The notes under the pieces are model-generated. The model did not search any database and was not told the DNA's origin. It was given only the letters and a program-made list of their open reading frames with translations. Of a stretch of DNA of 64,000 nucleotides, positions 33,166 through 42,830 are shown one piece after another (the stretch's first letter is position 1; each line of letters opens with the position of its first letter). A program made the position numbers and the translations under genes. Source of the DNA: Allopusillimonas sp008369125 (GTDB lineage: Bacteria; Pseudomonadota; Gammaproteobacteria; Burkholderiales; Burkholderiaceae_B); NCBI RefSeq assembly GCF_008369125.1, contig NZ_VOAY01000001.1, forward strand, positions 1,364,001 through 1,428,000. The letters are read 5' to 3'.

Positions 33166-34250
33166 GCCGAGCCCTCCCGATTACTCGTGAGCTCACGACG
33201 CCGCACGGCAGATGGCCATAGCCCTGCCGGACGGAAAATCATGACCAGAACCATGGCGAGCCCGAACATCAACATGCGTATGCCCTCGGGGTCAAAAATA
33301 ACGTCGCCGAACACAGACTGCTGTATGGGCACGACCACCGCCCGCAATATCTCGGGGAAGATGGACAACAGCAAAGCCCCCAGTATCACCCCCGGTATAT
33401 GCCCCATGCCGCCCAGCACCACCATGCTGAGTACAGAAATGGATTCAGTCAGGCTAAAGCTTTCTGGGCTGACAAAACCCTGCATGGACGCAAACATGGC
33501 CCCGGCCACACCCCCAAAGCTGGCGCCCATGGAAAACGCCAGCAATTTGATGTTGCGAGTGTTGATGCCCATGGCCTTGGCAGCGACTTCATCTTCGCGC
33601 ACGGCCTCCCAGGCACGGCCTATGCGCGAGTTTTGCAGGCGCACGCACATAATAATAATGATGATGGTGAACAGCAGCAGCAGGTAGTAGTATTTTTCGG
33701 GGCCGGTAATGCGAAAGCCGAACATTTCCTGAGAACGCCCAAAGGCAAAGCTGCCGATCTTGAAGGTGTCGATGCGGTTAATGCCCTGCGGGCCATTGGT
33801 GATGTTAATGGGCGCATCAAGGTTATTCATGAAAATGCGCACGATCTCACCAAAGCCCAGGGTTACGATAGCGAGATAGTCGCCCCGCAATTTAAGGGTT
33901 GGCGCACCGAGTAAAGCCCCTGCAAGCGCCGCCATCAACACGCCAATGGGCAACACCACCCAGAACGGCAGATGCAGCCCAAAGTGTGGCGAGGCCAGCG
34001 TGGCCCATATATAAGCGCCTACGGCATAGAACGCGATGTAGCCAAGGTCAAGCAGGCCAGCAAAGCCCACCACAATATTTAGCCCCAGCGCCAGCATCAC
34101 ATATACGAGGGCAAAGTTAAGCAGACGCACCCAGCTTTGCCCTGCCACGCCCAGCAAGAACGGCAGCACAGCCAGCACGACGCCAAACAAGGCCACACCA
34201 AGCCAGACAGAGGTGGGTACCGGCGTACGCCGGGAATTGACGGTACTCAT
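33162..34250 (-). CDS. livM: Branched-chain amino acid type ABC transporter permease LivM
   Basis: This is one of the two membrane subunits of the Liv-type importer. It has 362 residues and about ten hydrophobic helices. The family signature ALGLNIVVGFAGLLDLGYIA with FYAVGAY lies near residues 55-82. The cytoplasmic coupling loop contains GRAWEAVREDEVAAKAMGIN, and the C-terminal part shows VLGGMGHIPGVILGALLL. It overlaps livH (4 bases) and livG (4 bases), so the permease and ATPase genes are translationally coupled. Confidence 0.93.
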   Translation of the reverse strand: MSTVNSRRTPVPTSVWLGVALFGVVLAVLPFLLGVAGQSWVRLLNFALVYVMLALGLNIVVGFAGLLDLGYIAFYAVGAYIWATLASPHFGLHLPFWVVLPIGVLMAALAGALLGAPTLKLRGDYLAIVTLGFGEIVRIFMNNLDAPINITNGPQGINRIDTFKIGSFAFGRSQEMFGFRITGPEKYYYLLLLFTIIIIIMCVRLQNSRIGRAWEAVREDEVAAKAMGINTRNIKLLAFSMGASFGGVAGAMFASMQGFVSPESFSLTESISVLSMVVLGGMGHIPGVILGALLLSIFPEILRAVVVPIQQSVFGDVIFDPEGIRMLMFGLAMVLVMIFRPAGLWPSAVRRRELTSNREGSA

Positions 34251-35179
34251 GCCCGATCTCCCACACGCTCGCCCATTAACCCTGATGGCCTGAACACCAG
34301 CACCAAAATGAGTACGATGAACGAAAAGACGTCCTGGTAATTACTGCCAAACACGCCGTTGGTAAGGTCGCCAATATACCCGGCGCCCAGCGATTCAATA
34401 ATGCCCAGCAGCAGACCGCCCAGCATGGCGCCGCCCAAGTTGCCAATGCCACCGAGCACTGCCGCCGTAAAGGCCTTGAGGCCCAGCATAAAACCCATGG
34501 TGTACTGCGCTACGCCATAATAGGTCGTGACCATGACACCCGCGACAGCGGCCAGCGCCGAGCCAATCAAAAATGCCGCAGAAATAACGGTATTGATGTT
34601 GACACCCATTAAGCCCGCCACTTCACGGTTTTGCGCGGTTGCCCGCATGGCCGTACCCAGGCGTGTACGATGCACAACCAGCAGCAGGCCGGCCATAATG
34701 GCCGTGGCGGAAAGTACGATGATAATTTGCAGCATACTGATGCGCGCGCCGCCCACTTCAAAAATATTGGGCTCAATAATGTGCGGAAAGCTCAGGTAGT
34801 TGCGGCCCCACACCATCATGGCCAGGTTCTGGATAATGATGGAAACACCAATTGCCGTGATTAGGGCCGCCAAGCGTGGGGCCCGCCGCAAAGGCCTGTA
34901 GGCGTAACGCTCGGCAATCCAACCCAGCGCCATACAAACAGGGATGGCTGCCAGCAGCGAGGTCACCACGGCCAGCCACGGCGTCATTCCGCCCAAATCA
35001 CCGCCAATTAGCGTAACGACCAGCGTGGTCGCCACCATAGCGCCCACCATGACCACATCACCATGCGCAAAATTGATCAGGCCAATAATGCCGTACACCA
35101 TGGTGTAGCCCAGCGCGACCAGCGCATATACGCTGCCCACAGTCACACCGTTTATAAGTTGTTGTAGGAGTATGTCCAT
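34247..35179 (-). CDS. livH: Branched-chain amino acid type ABC transporter permease LivH
   Basis: This is the second membrane subunit of the Liv-type importer, 310 residues. It starts LLQQLINGVTVGSVYALVAL then GYTMVYG, the typical LivH N-terminus. IGLINFAHGDVVMVGAM and the coupling-loop sequence GTAMRATAQNREVAGLMGVN follow, and GGIGNLGGAMLGGLLLG is near the C-terminus. It lies 62 bases after the binding-protein gene and overlaps livM by 4 bases. Confidence 0.94.
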   Translation of the reverse strand: MDILLQQLINGVTVGSVYALVALGYTMVYGIIGLINFAHGDVVMVGAMVATTLVVTLIGGDLGGMTPWLAVVTSLLAAIPVCMALGWIAERYAYRPLRRAPRLAALITAIGVSIIIQNLAMMVWGRNYLSFPHIIEPNIFEVGGARISMLQIIIVLSATAIMAGLLLVVHRTRLGTAMRATAQNREVAGLMGVNINTVISAAFLIGSALAAVAGVMVTTYYGVAQYTMGFMLGLKAFTAAVLGGIGNLGGAMLGGLLLGIIESLGAGYIGDLTNGVFGSNYQDVFSFIVLILVLVFRPSGLMGERVGDRA

Positions 35180-35241
35180 GCGTTATGACTCGCTGGTTGG
35201 GCCGACCTGAAGGCCGGCCCGGCAAAAAAAGACTGCAGGGG

Positions 35242-36405
35242 TTATTCGGCGGCCTTGCTGACCATGGTCTTGACCATTTCCCACTTGCCATCTTTAACCT
35301 GGTAAATGGTCACGGAAATTTCCTTCAGATCGCCGTTTTTGTCGTATTCAATGCTGTTACTGGTGGCACCACTGCGCTTGAGGGCAGCCAGTTTTGGCAA
35401 ATAGGCGTCGGGCTTGGACGAACCCGCCTCTTTCATGGCAGTAATCATATTCCAGGCCCCATCGTATGCGTAGGGTGCATATACGCCGGGGTTGACGTTA
35501 AAGCGGGACTTGTAGTCAGCTTCGAATTTTTCGCCCGCCGCCATTTGCTTCAAAGGCACACCCGCCAGCGAGGCATAGGTGCCGTTGGCGGCATCACCTG
35601 CCAGCTTCAAAAAGGTGTCGCTGCGTGTCATTTCGCCCGAGACCAAAGGTGCCTTGATGCCAAGTGTGGCCATCTGGCGGCGCATGGGGCCTGACTGGGC
35701 GTCCAGACCACCAAAGAAGATGGCGTCAGGCTGCTTGTCTTTGATGTTGGTAAGAATTGCCGTGAAATCGTTAGCTTTATCGTTGGTGTATTCACGCGAA
35801 ATAATTTCGCCACCATTGGCTTTTACGGCACCGGCTACCTGATCAGCCAGGCCCTGACCATAAGCCGTACGGTCATCAATAATGGCAACCTTTTTGGCAC
35901 CCAGGTCTTTGACAATAAATTCGCCATCGGCAGCACCCTGCTGAGTGTCGCTGGTCATCATGCGAAACGTGGTGTCATAGCCCTGCTGGGTGTACTCGGG
36001 CGAGGTTGCCATGGCAATCTGTGGCAGACCGGCGTCGTTATACACACTGGATGCCGGAATCGTTGTACCCGAATTAAAGTGACCGAGTATGCCTTGCACG
36101 TTTTCGTCCACAATCTGTTGGGCTACCTGAACGGCGGTACGCGGGTCAGCCTGGTCATCACGTGAGACCAGCTCAAACTTGGCGACCTTGCCATCAAGTT
36201 CGATATTTTGCTTGTTGGCTTCTTCGATGGCCAGTGTCAGGCCATTTTTCATGTCTTCGCCATAATGCGACTGCGGGCCTGTCAGCGGCGCGGCAAAGCC
36301 GAACTTGACGACTTCTGTGTCCGCCGCATGTGCCGGTGCCGCTGATACGGCAGCCATAATGGCTGCGGTGGCAGCGACAAGTTTGAATCCGTGAGTGGGT
36401 TTCAT
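35242..36405 (-). CDS. livK: Branched-chain amino acid type ABC transporter substrate-binding protein
   Basis: This periplasmic receptor is a LivJ/LivK-type (periplasmic binding fold I) protein that delivers substrate to LivHM. It has 387 residues with a signal peptide of about 27 residues (LVAATAAIMAAVSAAPAHA). The mature start VVKFGFAAPLTGPQSHYGED is typical. GHFNSGTTIPASSVYNDAGL, TFRMMTSDTQQGAADGEFI and VAIIDDRTAYGQGLADQVAG line the ligand cleft. It is the first gene of the operon, so the promoter should lie in the 160 bases towards putA. The ligand is not certain. Confidence 0.92.
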   Translation of the reverse strand: MKPTHGFKLVAATAAIMAAVSAAPAHAADTEVVKFGFAAPLTGPQSHYGEDMKNGLTLAIEEANKQNIELDGKVAKFELVSRDDQADPRTAVQVAQQIVDENVQGILGHFNSGTTIPASSVYNDAGLPQIAMATSPEYTQQGYDTTFRMMTSDTQQGAADGEFIVKDLGAKKVAIIDDRTAYGQGLADQVAGAVKANGGEIISREYTNDKANDFTAILTNIKDKQPDAIFFGGLDAQSGPMRRQMATLGIKAPLVSGEMTRSDTFLKLAGDAANGTYASLAGVPLKQMAAGEKFEADYKSRFNVNPGVYAPYAYDGAWNMITAMKEAGSSKPDAYLPKLAALKRSGATSNSIEYDKNGDLKEISVTIYQVKDGKWEMVKTMVSKAAE

Positions 36406-36567
36406 TTATTGGTCTCCGATATTGTTTGAGAGAACTGCGATCAAGGCGCATGTTACGCACCACGATTGAAACAAAAGCACAACAGGCGGTTAATGGGTCA
36501 TTACCCTATAACACCTGAACGGTCATGCTGCCCGGCTGTGCCAGGCCGAGAAAACGTCAAGAACACC

Positions 36568-39500
36568 TTATCCAATCATCATCAGGCTGGCATTGCCGCC
36601 TGCTGCTGCAGTATTGGTACTGACAGACACCTCGCGCAACAGACGCTCAAGCCGATAAGTCTGCCCGGAAACAATCTCTTCAGTGCTCAGGCCTTGCATC
36701 GACAAAATAGGGCCAGGCCTGGCCGCCACCAGACGATTCAAGTCGCGCAAGGCGTCACTATCACCTTCAAACAACACCGCCTGATAGGCAGCGTGCGCGA
36801 TATCATCCGGCCCAATCAGACACGGCTTCTCGTTCCCAGGCGGGGCCGTAACAAGCTCACGAGCCGCTTGCGTGTCTAGAAACAGGGCTGTGTTTCCGCT
36901 GGTATCGCAGGCAAACTGCTGAGCCTGTGCGCCTTGTGCGCTGGCAGCAATGCACAGTACTGTGCCGCGCGGCGTCAGTTGGTAGATATTGCTTTCACCG
37001 GTGGGGCCACACAGCGTTACCGCAGACACCGGTTTGCCATCTTGCTGCAGCCCCATCGGTAGCCCGGGTGGAAGCTCACGCAGCATGCGCCGCAGGTAAA
37101 GCGGGCCTCCAGCCTTGGGGCCGGTACCAGACAGCCCTTCACCGCCAAAAGGTTGAACACCGACTACAGCACCCACAATGTTTCGGTTTACGTAAACATT
37201 GCCCGCCCGTATGCGGTCGGTCACATACGCGACTGTTTCATCAAGCCGTGTATGTACGCCAAAGGTCAGACCGTAGCCGGTGGCATTGATGGCTTCGATG
37301 AGTTCATCCAGGTTTTCACGGCGATAACGCAGTACGTGCAGCACAGGGCCAAAAACTTCCTTTTTCAGCTCTGACACCTCGTTAAGTTCGATCATGGTGG
37401 GGGGTACGAAAAAGCCGTGCTTGCACTCGGGCCCCACAGTGATTTCATCCACTTTATGCCCCGCCTTGCGCATGGTATGAATATGCTGTTGTATGGCCTG
37501 ACGGGCATCCTCGTCAATAACCGGCCCCACATCGGTACCCAGCCTGTCAGGGTTACCCATGCGCAGCTCCTGCATGGCGCCACGCAGCATGGTCAGCACG
37601 TGATCGGCACAGTCTTGCTGCACACACAGCAAGCGCAGCGCAGAGCAACGCTGCCCTGCCGAGTCAAAGGCAGAGTTCAGCACATCAAACACCACTTGCT
37701 CGGATAAGGCTGATGAATCAACCACCATGGCGTTTTGCCCGCCCGTTTCCGCCACTAGGGGTATAGGGTGGCCGGTGTCATCAAGCCGTTCAGCCAACTG
37801 GCGGGAAATCATATGGGCGACGTCTGTCGAGCCTGTGAACATAACACCCTGCACCACTGGGCTGGCAACCAGCGCAGCGCCCACTGTTTCGCCCTGACCG
37901 GGCAACAGTTGCACGGCGTGGGCGGGCACACCAGCCCTGTGCAGCACTGACACGGCTGCCGCCGCAATCAGGCTGGTTTGCTCTGCAGGTTTGGCCAGCA
38001 CCACGTTACCCGCTGCCAGCGCGGCAGCCACCTGCCCTGTAAAAATAGCCAGGGGAAAGTTCCAGGGACTGATGCATAGCACTGGCCCCAAGGGGCGATG
38101 GGTGTCATTGGAAAATTCCTGTTCAATTTGCGCCGCGTAATAACGCAGGAAATCAACGGCCTCGCGCACTTCTGCAATGGCATTAGGCAACGATTTACCC
38201 GCTTCGCGCACGATCAGCCCCAACAGCGGCTGCATCTCGGCTTCGAGCAGTTGCGCAGCCTTATTCAGGCACTGCGCACGTTCGGGTACTGACGTGGCTG
38301 CCCAGATGGGGGCTCCATGACTGGCCGCTGCCAGCGCCTGCTTAACATCGTTATCATCAGCTTCAATAACGTGACCGACGATATCACGGTGATCGGCCGG
38401 GTTGCGCACGGGCCGGGCACGAATACCGTCCCAGGCTCCGTTTTGGGAAGCCACCATGGGCATAGCCCGCCAAGCATGTTCAACGCTACCCAGCAGTGCA
38501 GCGGCCAGCGAGCCCAGCCTGTGTTCATTGCTAAGGTCTATGCCTGCAGAGTTGGCACGACCGTCGGCCTGCCGAAAGAGATCGCGAGGCAGCGGAATCT
38601 TCTGGTGCGGCGCACCCAGGGGAGCTATATGTTCTGCCTGCTGTACAGGGTCGGCAATAAGCGTATCAATGGCAACGTTTTCATCGCCTATCTGGTTAAC
38701 AAACGATGTATTTGCGCCGTTTTCAAGCAGACGGCGCACCAGGTAAGCCAGCAATGTTTCATGCGTGCCCACGGGCGCATAAATGCGGCAGGGGCGATTG
38801 AGTTTGCTCTGTGCAACAGGGCCAGTGACCAGCTCATACAATGATTCGCCCATGCCATGCAGACACTGAAATTCGTACTGACCGGGGTAATAGTTTTGCC
38901 CGGCCATATGATAAATGGCTGACAGGGTATGGGCATTGTGCGTGGCAAACTGCGGGTAAACCGCCTGGGGCGCTGCAAGCAGCCTACGTGCGCAAGCCAG
39001 GTATGAAACATCGGTGTGTACCTTGCGTGTGAATACCGGGTAGCCTTCCAGGCCATCAACCTGGGCGCGCTTTATTTCAGTATCCCAGTAAGCCCCCTTG
39101 ACCAGCCGCACCATAAGTCTGTGGCCACTGCGGCCCGCAAGATCGATGAGATAGTCAATAACAAAGGGGGCACGCTTCTGGTAGGCCTGTATGACAAAGC
39201 CTATGCCATCCCAGCCGGTAAGCTCGGGGTCAAAACACAAGGCCTCCAGCAAATCGAGCGACAGTTCCAGGCGGTCAGCCTCTTCCGCATCAATGTTCAG
39301 GCCGATGTCGTACTGATGCGCCAGACGCGCCAGCGCCGTCACGCGAGGCAGCAGTTCGTCCATAACCCGATCGCGCTGAGCCCGTGAATAGCGGGGATGC
39401 AGCGCCGAAAGCTTAATGGAAATACCCGGCCCTTCATATATGCCCCGCCCCTGAGCCGCTTTGCCGATGGCATGTATGGATTGCTCATAGGCCTGGTAGT

Positions 39501-40374
39501 AGCGCTGCGCGTCATCGGCGGTTGTGGCTGCTTCGCCCAACATATCGTATGAATAGCGAAACCCCAGTCTTTCCCATTTTTGGCTGTTGGCGAGTGCGGC
39601 GGAAATGGTCTGGCCGCATACGAACTGCTCGCCCATCATGCGCATGGCCATGTTGACGCCCTTGCGCACCAGCGGCTCACCGCCTTTGCCTATCATGCGG
39701 GTGAGCGCATGAGACAACGATTGCTCGCTGTTAACGCTAACCAATCGCCCGGTAAGCATGAGGCCCCAGGTGGCCGCGTTGACAAACAGTGATGACGATT
39801 CGCCCATGTGCGAGCGCCAGTCACCGCGGCTGATTTTGTCGCGTATAAGAGCATCACGGGTTGCGCGATCGGGGATACGCAGCAATGCCTCTGCCAGACA
39901 CATTAGGGCCACACCTTCCTGGCTGGACAGTGAAAACTCGTGGATCAGGCTTTCGACAGCGCCGGCCTTGCGCTTGCCACGTATAGCCTGAACTAGCCGA
40001 GACGCCAGTTGGTGCACCTCTTGCGGGCGCGCGCTGCGTGCTTTGTCGATAAGCATTGGCAGGCATTCGGTTTCAGGCCGACGGTAGGCCGATGTAATGG
40101 CTGCGCGCAGCACCGACTGCGGTTGAACGTCTTGCGCGAAATCATAAAAGGGAAGCGGCCCGTCTGGCACAGCCACGTCATGATCGCCGGAGTCAACTTG
40201 TTCAGCCAGTTGGGCGATTTCTGCGGGCACTTGACCCCGCTCCAGAGCATCGATATACGCAAGCAATGCCTGCTTGTGCAGCCAGTGAGGCGTGCAGCCT
40301 AACTGCGCAGCGACAGTCTTGAGACGTTCACGCAGCGTTTCATCAACCTTGACACCCAATGTCGTCGTTGCCAT
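36568..40374 (-). CDS. putA: Bifunctional proline dehydrogenase / delta-1-pyrroline-5-carboxylate dehydrogenase PutA
   Basis: PutA oxidises proline to glutamate and represses its own gene. The N-terminal ribbon-helix-helix DNA-binding domain is ATTTLGVKVDETLRERLKTV (residues 1-45). The FAD-linked proline dehydrogenase barrel follows (SIKLSALHPRYSRAQ; LMVRLVKGAYWDTEIK; EFQCLHGMGE). The aldehyde dehydrogenase domain has its catalytic Glu in VAETGGQNAMVVDSS and Cys in DSAGQRCSALRLL, then GGEGLSGTGPKAGGP. A ~100-residue C-terminal domain is typical of long trifunctional PutA proteins. ATG 40374, with AGGG 6 bases upstream, gives 1268 residues; an in-frame start 8 codons earlier is less likely. 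A perfect inverted repeat lies 30-55 bases upstream. Confidence 0.96.
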   Translation of the reverse strand: MATTTLGVKVDETLRERLKTVAAQLGCTPHWLHKQALLAYIDALERGQVPAEIAQLAEQVDSGDHDVAVPDGPLPFYDFAQDVQPQSVLRAAITSAYRRPETECLPMLIDKARSARPQEVHQLASRLVQAIRGKRKAGAVESLIHEFSLSSQEGVALMCLAEALLRIPDRATRDALIRDKISRGDWRSHMGESSSLFVNAATWGLMLTGRLVSVNSEQSLSHALTRMIGKGGEPLVRKGVNMAMRMMGEQFVCGQTISAALANSQKWERLGFRYSYDMLGEAATTADDAQRYYQAYEQSIHAIGKAAQGRGIYEGPGISIKLSALHPRYSRAQRDRVMDELLPRVTALARLAHQYDIGLNIDAEEADRLELSLDLLEALCFDPELTGWDGIGFVIQAYQKRAPFVIDYLIDLAGRSGHRLMVRLVKGAYWDTEIKRAQVDGLEGYPVFTRKVHTDVSYLACARRLLAAPQAVYPQFATHNAHTLSAIYHMAGQNYYPGQYEFQCLHGMGESLYELVTGPVAQSKLNRPCRIYAPVGTHETLLAYLVRRLLENGANTSFVNQIGDENVAIDTLIADPVQQAEHIAPLGAPHQKIPLPRDLFRQADGRANSAGIDLSNEHRLGSLAAALLGSVEHAWRAMPMVASQNGAWDGIRARPVRNPADHRDIVGHVIEADDNDVKQALAAASHGAPIWAATSVPERAQCLNKAAQLLEAEMQPLLGLIVREAGKSLPNAIAEVREAVDFLRYYAAQIEQEFSNDTHRPLGPVLCISPWNFPLAIFTGQVAAALAAGNVVLAKPAEQTSLIAAAAVSVLHRAGVPAHAVQLLPGQGETVGAALVASPVVQGVMFTGSTDVAHMISRQLAERLDDTGHPIPLVAETGGQNAMVVDSSALSEQVVFDVLNSAFDSAGQRCSALRLLCVQQDCADHVLTMLRGAMQELRMGNPDRLGTDVGPVIDEDARQAIQQHIHTMRKAGHKVDEITVGPECKHGFFVPPTMIELNEVSELKKEVFGPVLHVLRYRRENLDELIEAINATGYGLTFGVHTRLDETVAYVTDRIRAGNVYVNRNIVGAVVGVQPFGGEGLSGTGPKAGGPLYLRRMLRELPPGLPMGLQQDGKPVSAVTLCGPTGESNIYQLTPRGTVLCIAASAQGAQAQQFACDTSGNTALFLDTQAARELVTAPPGNEKPCLIGPDDIAHAAYQAVLFEGDSDALRDLNRLVAARPGPILSMQGLSTEEIVSGQTYRLERLLREVSVSTNTAAAGGNASLMMIG

Positions 40375-40404
40375 GCAGTACCCTGTGCCATAAAACAAGA
40401 ATGC

Positions 40405-40429
40405 GATAACACCCCGAACGGGTGTTATC
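40405..40429. promoter_or_regulatory. Perfect inverted repeat upstream of putA (candidate operator)
   Basis: GATAACACCC and GGGTGTTATC are exact reverse complements separated by 5 bases. The palindrome sits 30-55 bases upstream of the chosen putA start, where an operator for the PutA ribbon-helix-helix domain or another proline regulator would act. There is no T-run, so a terminator is less likely. Confidence 0.5.
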
Positions 40430-40535
40430 CATTTAAGGACAAAATACTAACCGGGTTGTACCTTATTACGCATCGCGGTTAACCCGCACCAAGCCAGGTT
40501 AACTGCGTGGCGACAAGCGCCGTACAACACAAGCG

Positions 40536-41159
40536 CTAGGTACAGTTATTGACACGGCTGTCTGCCGTGGGTTTTCCACCGCGCAACTGGCTGGCAATGA
40601 TGGAAGACAGGTCTAGCAGGTTTTTTTGTTGACCTGACACAAGCGCCGACATCCCTTCACCTACCGTGGTACTTAGTACAGCCCTGCATGCCAGTTGCTG
40701 GCGTTTAGCCACATTAACCGGGCTCAGGCGCCAAGTGGCTTCAAGCACTGCACGCTTGCCGTATATTGACTCAAAACGCTGCACCAGCACATTAACCTTC
40801 CAGAACGGCTGTTTTTCAGATGCACCCGTAATTGGCATGTCGATGGTACCAAGCTGGTCTGCCAGGTCGCGTGCCAGCGTACTGCGGATTTCATCGGCCA
40901 GCGGCCCCGACCATAGCGAACTGTTCAAAAGCATAACCTGGGTAGAGTCTGGATCAGTGAGCACGATCTGAGGCCGATCTACCTGCACCGGGATAACAAC
41001 AGGTTGAACATTAATTGCAAACTTGACGGGTGCACGTGTAATGGAGCCCTGCTCCGCCGTTAACGGCACCAGCGAATAATAGTTACTGGCGGGCTTGGAT
41101 GCGCAGGCCGTCAGCGCACCGCACAGGAAGGTAAGAATCAGGGCTTTCTTGGCGGTCAT
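40536..41159 (-). CDS. pqiC: PqiC-like membrane-integrity lipoprotein (ABC-type transport auxiliary, DUF330)
   Basis: This outer-membrane lipoprotein partners the PqiA-PqiB lipid-transport system. A lipoprotein signal ends in the lipobox LTAC (Cys about residue 19 of the chosen start). ASNYYSLVPL and VNVQPVVIPVQVDRPQIVLT-type sequence (first strand, INVQPVVIPVQVDRPQIV) are typical of the family. ATG 41159 (MTAKKALILTFLCGALTAC) gives 207 residues and a clean signal peptide; the longer frame begins at 41174, immediately after the pqiB stop. It is the last gene of clpA-pqiABC. Confidence 0.88.
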   Translation of the reverse strand: MTAKKALILTFLCGALTACASKPASNYYSLVPLTAEQGSITRAPVKFAINVQPVVIPVQVDRPQIVLTDPDSTQVMLLNSSLWSGPLADEIRSTLARDLADQLGTIDMPITGASEKQPFWKVNVLVQRFESIYGKRAVLEATWRLSPVNVAKRQQLACRAVLSTTVGEGMSALVSGQQKNLLDLSSIIASQLRGGKPTADSRVNNCT

Positions 41160-41174
41160 TAAACAAAGGTCCAT

Positions 41175-42830
41175 TTAAGGTGTTACCGGCATGGGGTCGG
41201 CTGTGCGTCCGCGGATCAGCGACGAAGGGTGCGTCTGCAGGTAATCAGCCAAGGCCCGCAATGAACGTGCAGCACTACTCAGTTCACGCATGGTGCCTTC
41301 AAGGTTGTCATTGAGCGGCGAGTTTTGATCCAGCATACGACCAATGCGCGCTACTGACTTTTCTGCTGTACGCAACAGGGATGTTGCCTGCGGGGCAACT
41401 TTGCCATCAAGATTGCGTATGAGTAGATCCAAGGACTTCAGGCTTTCATGCAACTCTTTGCCAAGATCATCAAACGGTATGGCCTCTATCTTGTCGACGA
41501 TGCTGCTGATCTGCTGCTGAAGCCGATCAAAACTGCCCGCCACCGTTGGTATGGGGAACGGGGACGCAGTGGTATCCATGGCAAGCGGAGGCGCATCGGG
41601 GAAAAAGTCGAGCGCAATGTACTGCTGGCCAGTTAGTAAATTGGCAGCCCGCATTTGACCGCGCAACCCGTGCAGTACGAAGGTGGACAACAGGCTAGCA
41701 CCTGGTTTGCCATTTTTACCTGCCCGCGCGACCATTCCGTCGTAAATGTCACCCAAACGCAAGGGGTAAAGATTAGCCTGTACCCGCGCATAAAACTTTT
41801 TCTTCTCGGCATCATAGGCCAGATCGATATCGGTGACGCTGCCTAGCTCAAGCCCGCGAAAGTCGATGGGAGCACCCACTTTCAGACCCCGAACTGACTG
41901 CGCAAAGTTCATGACAATAGGGAAGGCGACCCCATCGGGATCCGCCAGCGCTTTTTCGCGAGTGCTTGCCAGCGCAAAATGCGTATTGGGTGCTGCTTGC
42001 CTTGCATCGCTGCCCTCGGGCGACGCAAATGCCACCCCACCCGCTATTACCGACACCAACGAACCGGTTTCAACCTTGAAACCGTCGGCGTCCAGTGAAA
42101 CATTAACCCCTCCCGCATTCCAGAAGCGTGTGTCGCGGGTTACGAACTTGTCATGCGGCGCATCAACAAATACCTGTATGCTGACGGCGTCTCCCTTGGC
42201 GTCAAGCGAATACCCCACCACCTGCCCAACCTGGATTTTACGAAAATAAACGGGTGCGCCAATATCAAGCGATCCCAGGTCGTTGGCGACCAGCACAAAG
42301 CGTGTGCCAGGCCGGCCACTGCGGATCTCGGGCGGCTGCTCCAGCCCTTCAAACTGGTACACGGGGCTGGCTTTTTCGTCGAGCTGTTGGGGAGCGTCAA
42401 CACTAATGTAGGCGCCTGACAAAAGGGTTCCTAAACCCGTAACGCCGCTTATGCCCAGACGCGGCCTCACGACCCAGAACCGGCTGTCTTTCTGTGTAAT
42501 GTATTCAGACCCATCGGGATCAAGCTCGGCGCTGACTAACACTGTTTTCCGACCGGGTGCTACCTTGATGCCGGTTACCATGCCGATTACCACATCTTTA
42601 TAACGCACACGTGTCTGCCCTACTTCGAGCCCGTCCGCCGAATCAAAGCTGATGGTGACTGTAGGCCCTGTATGAAGCCAGTCGCGAAACAGCAAAGACG
42701 CGCCTACCAGCACGGCAACCAAGGGCACCAGCCATATCCATGAGAAACGGGTTTCTCGGCGTGTTTTTACTCTGGGCTTTTCAACCCGTGCAGGTGGCGC
42801 AGAATCTGTATTATTTTCGTCTTCGTTCAT
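41175..42830 (-). CDS. pqiB: PqiB-like MCE-domain protein (intermembrane lipid transport)
   Basis: This periplasmic, inner-membrane-anchored protein belongs to a system thought to move lipids across the envelope. It has one N-terminal transmembrane helix (FSWIWLVPLVAVLVGASLLF). Three MCE domains follow, starting near VTISFDSADGLEVGQTRVRY, VLVANDLGSLDIGAPVYFRK and VMNFAQSVRGLKVGAPIDFR. A C-terminal helical region then runs for about 110 residues. At 551 residues it matches PqiB. It overlaps pqiA by 4 bases and abuts pqiC. Confidence 0.92.
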   Translation of the reverse strand: MNEDENNTDSAPPARVEKPRVKTRRETRFSWIWLVPLVAVLVGASLLFRDWLHTGPTVTISFDSADGLEVGQTRVRYKDVVIGMVTGIKVAPGRKTVLVSAELDPDGSEYITQKDSRFWVVRPRLGISGVTGLGTLLSGAYISVDAPQQLDEKASPVYQFEGLEQPPEIRSGRPGTRFVLVANDLGSLDIGAPVYFRKIQVGQVVGYSLDAKGDAVSIQVFVDAPHDKFVTRDTRFWNAGGVNVSLDADGFKVETGSLVSVIAGGVAFASPEGSDARQAAPNTHFALASTREKALADPDGVAFPIVMNFAQSVRGLKVGAPIDFRGLELGSVTDIDLAYDAEKKKFYARVQANLYPLRLGDIYDGMVARAGKNGKPGASLLSTFVLHGLRGQMRAANLLTGQQYIALDFFPDAPPLAMDTTASPFPIPTVAGSFDRLQQQISSIVDKIEAIPFDDLGKELHESLKSLDLLIRNLDGKVAPQATSLLRTAEKSVARIGRMLDQNSPLNDNLEGTMRELSSAARSLRALADYLQTHPSSLIRGRTADPMPVTP

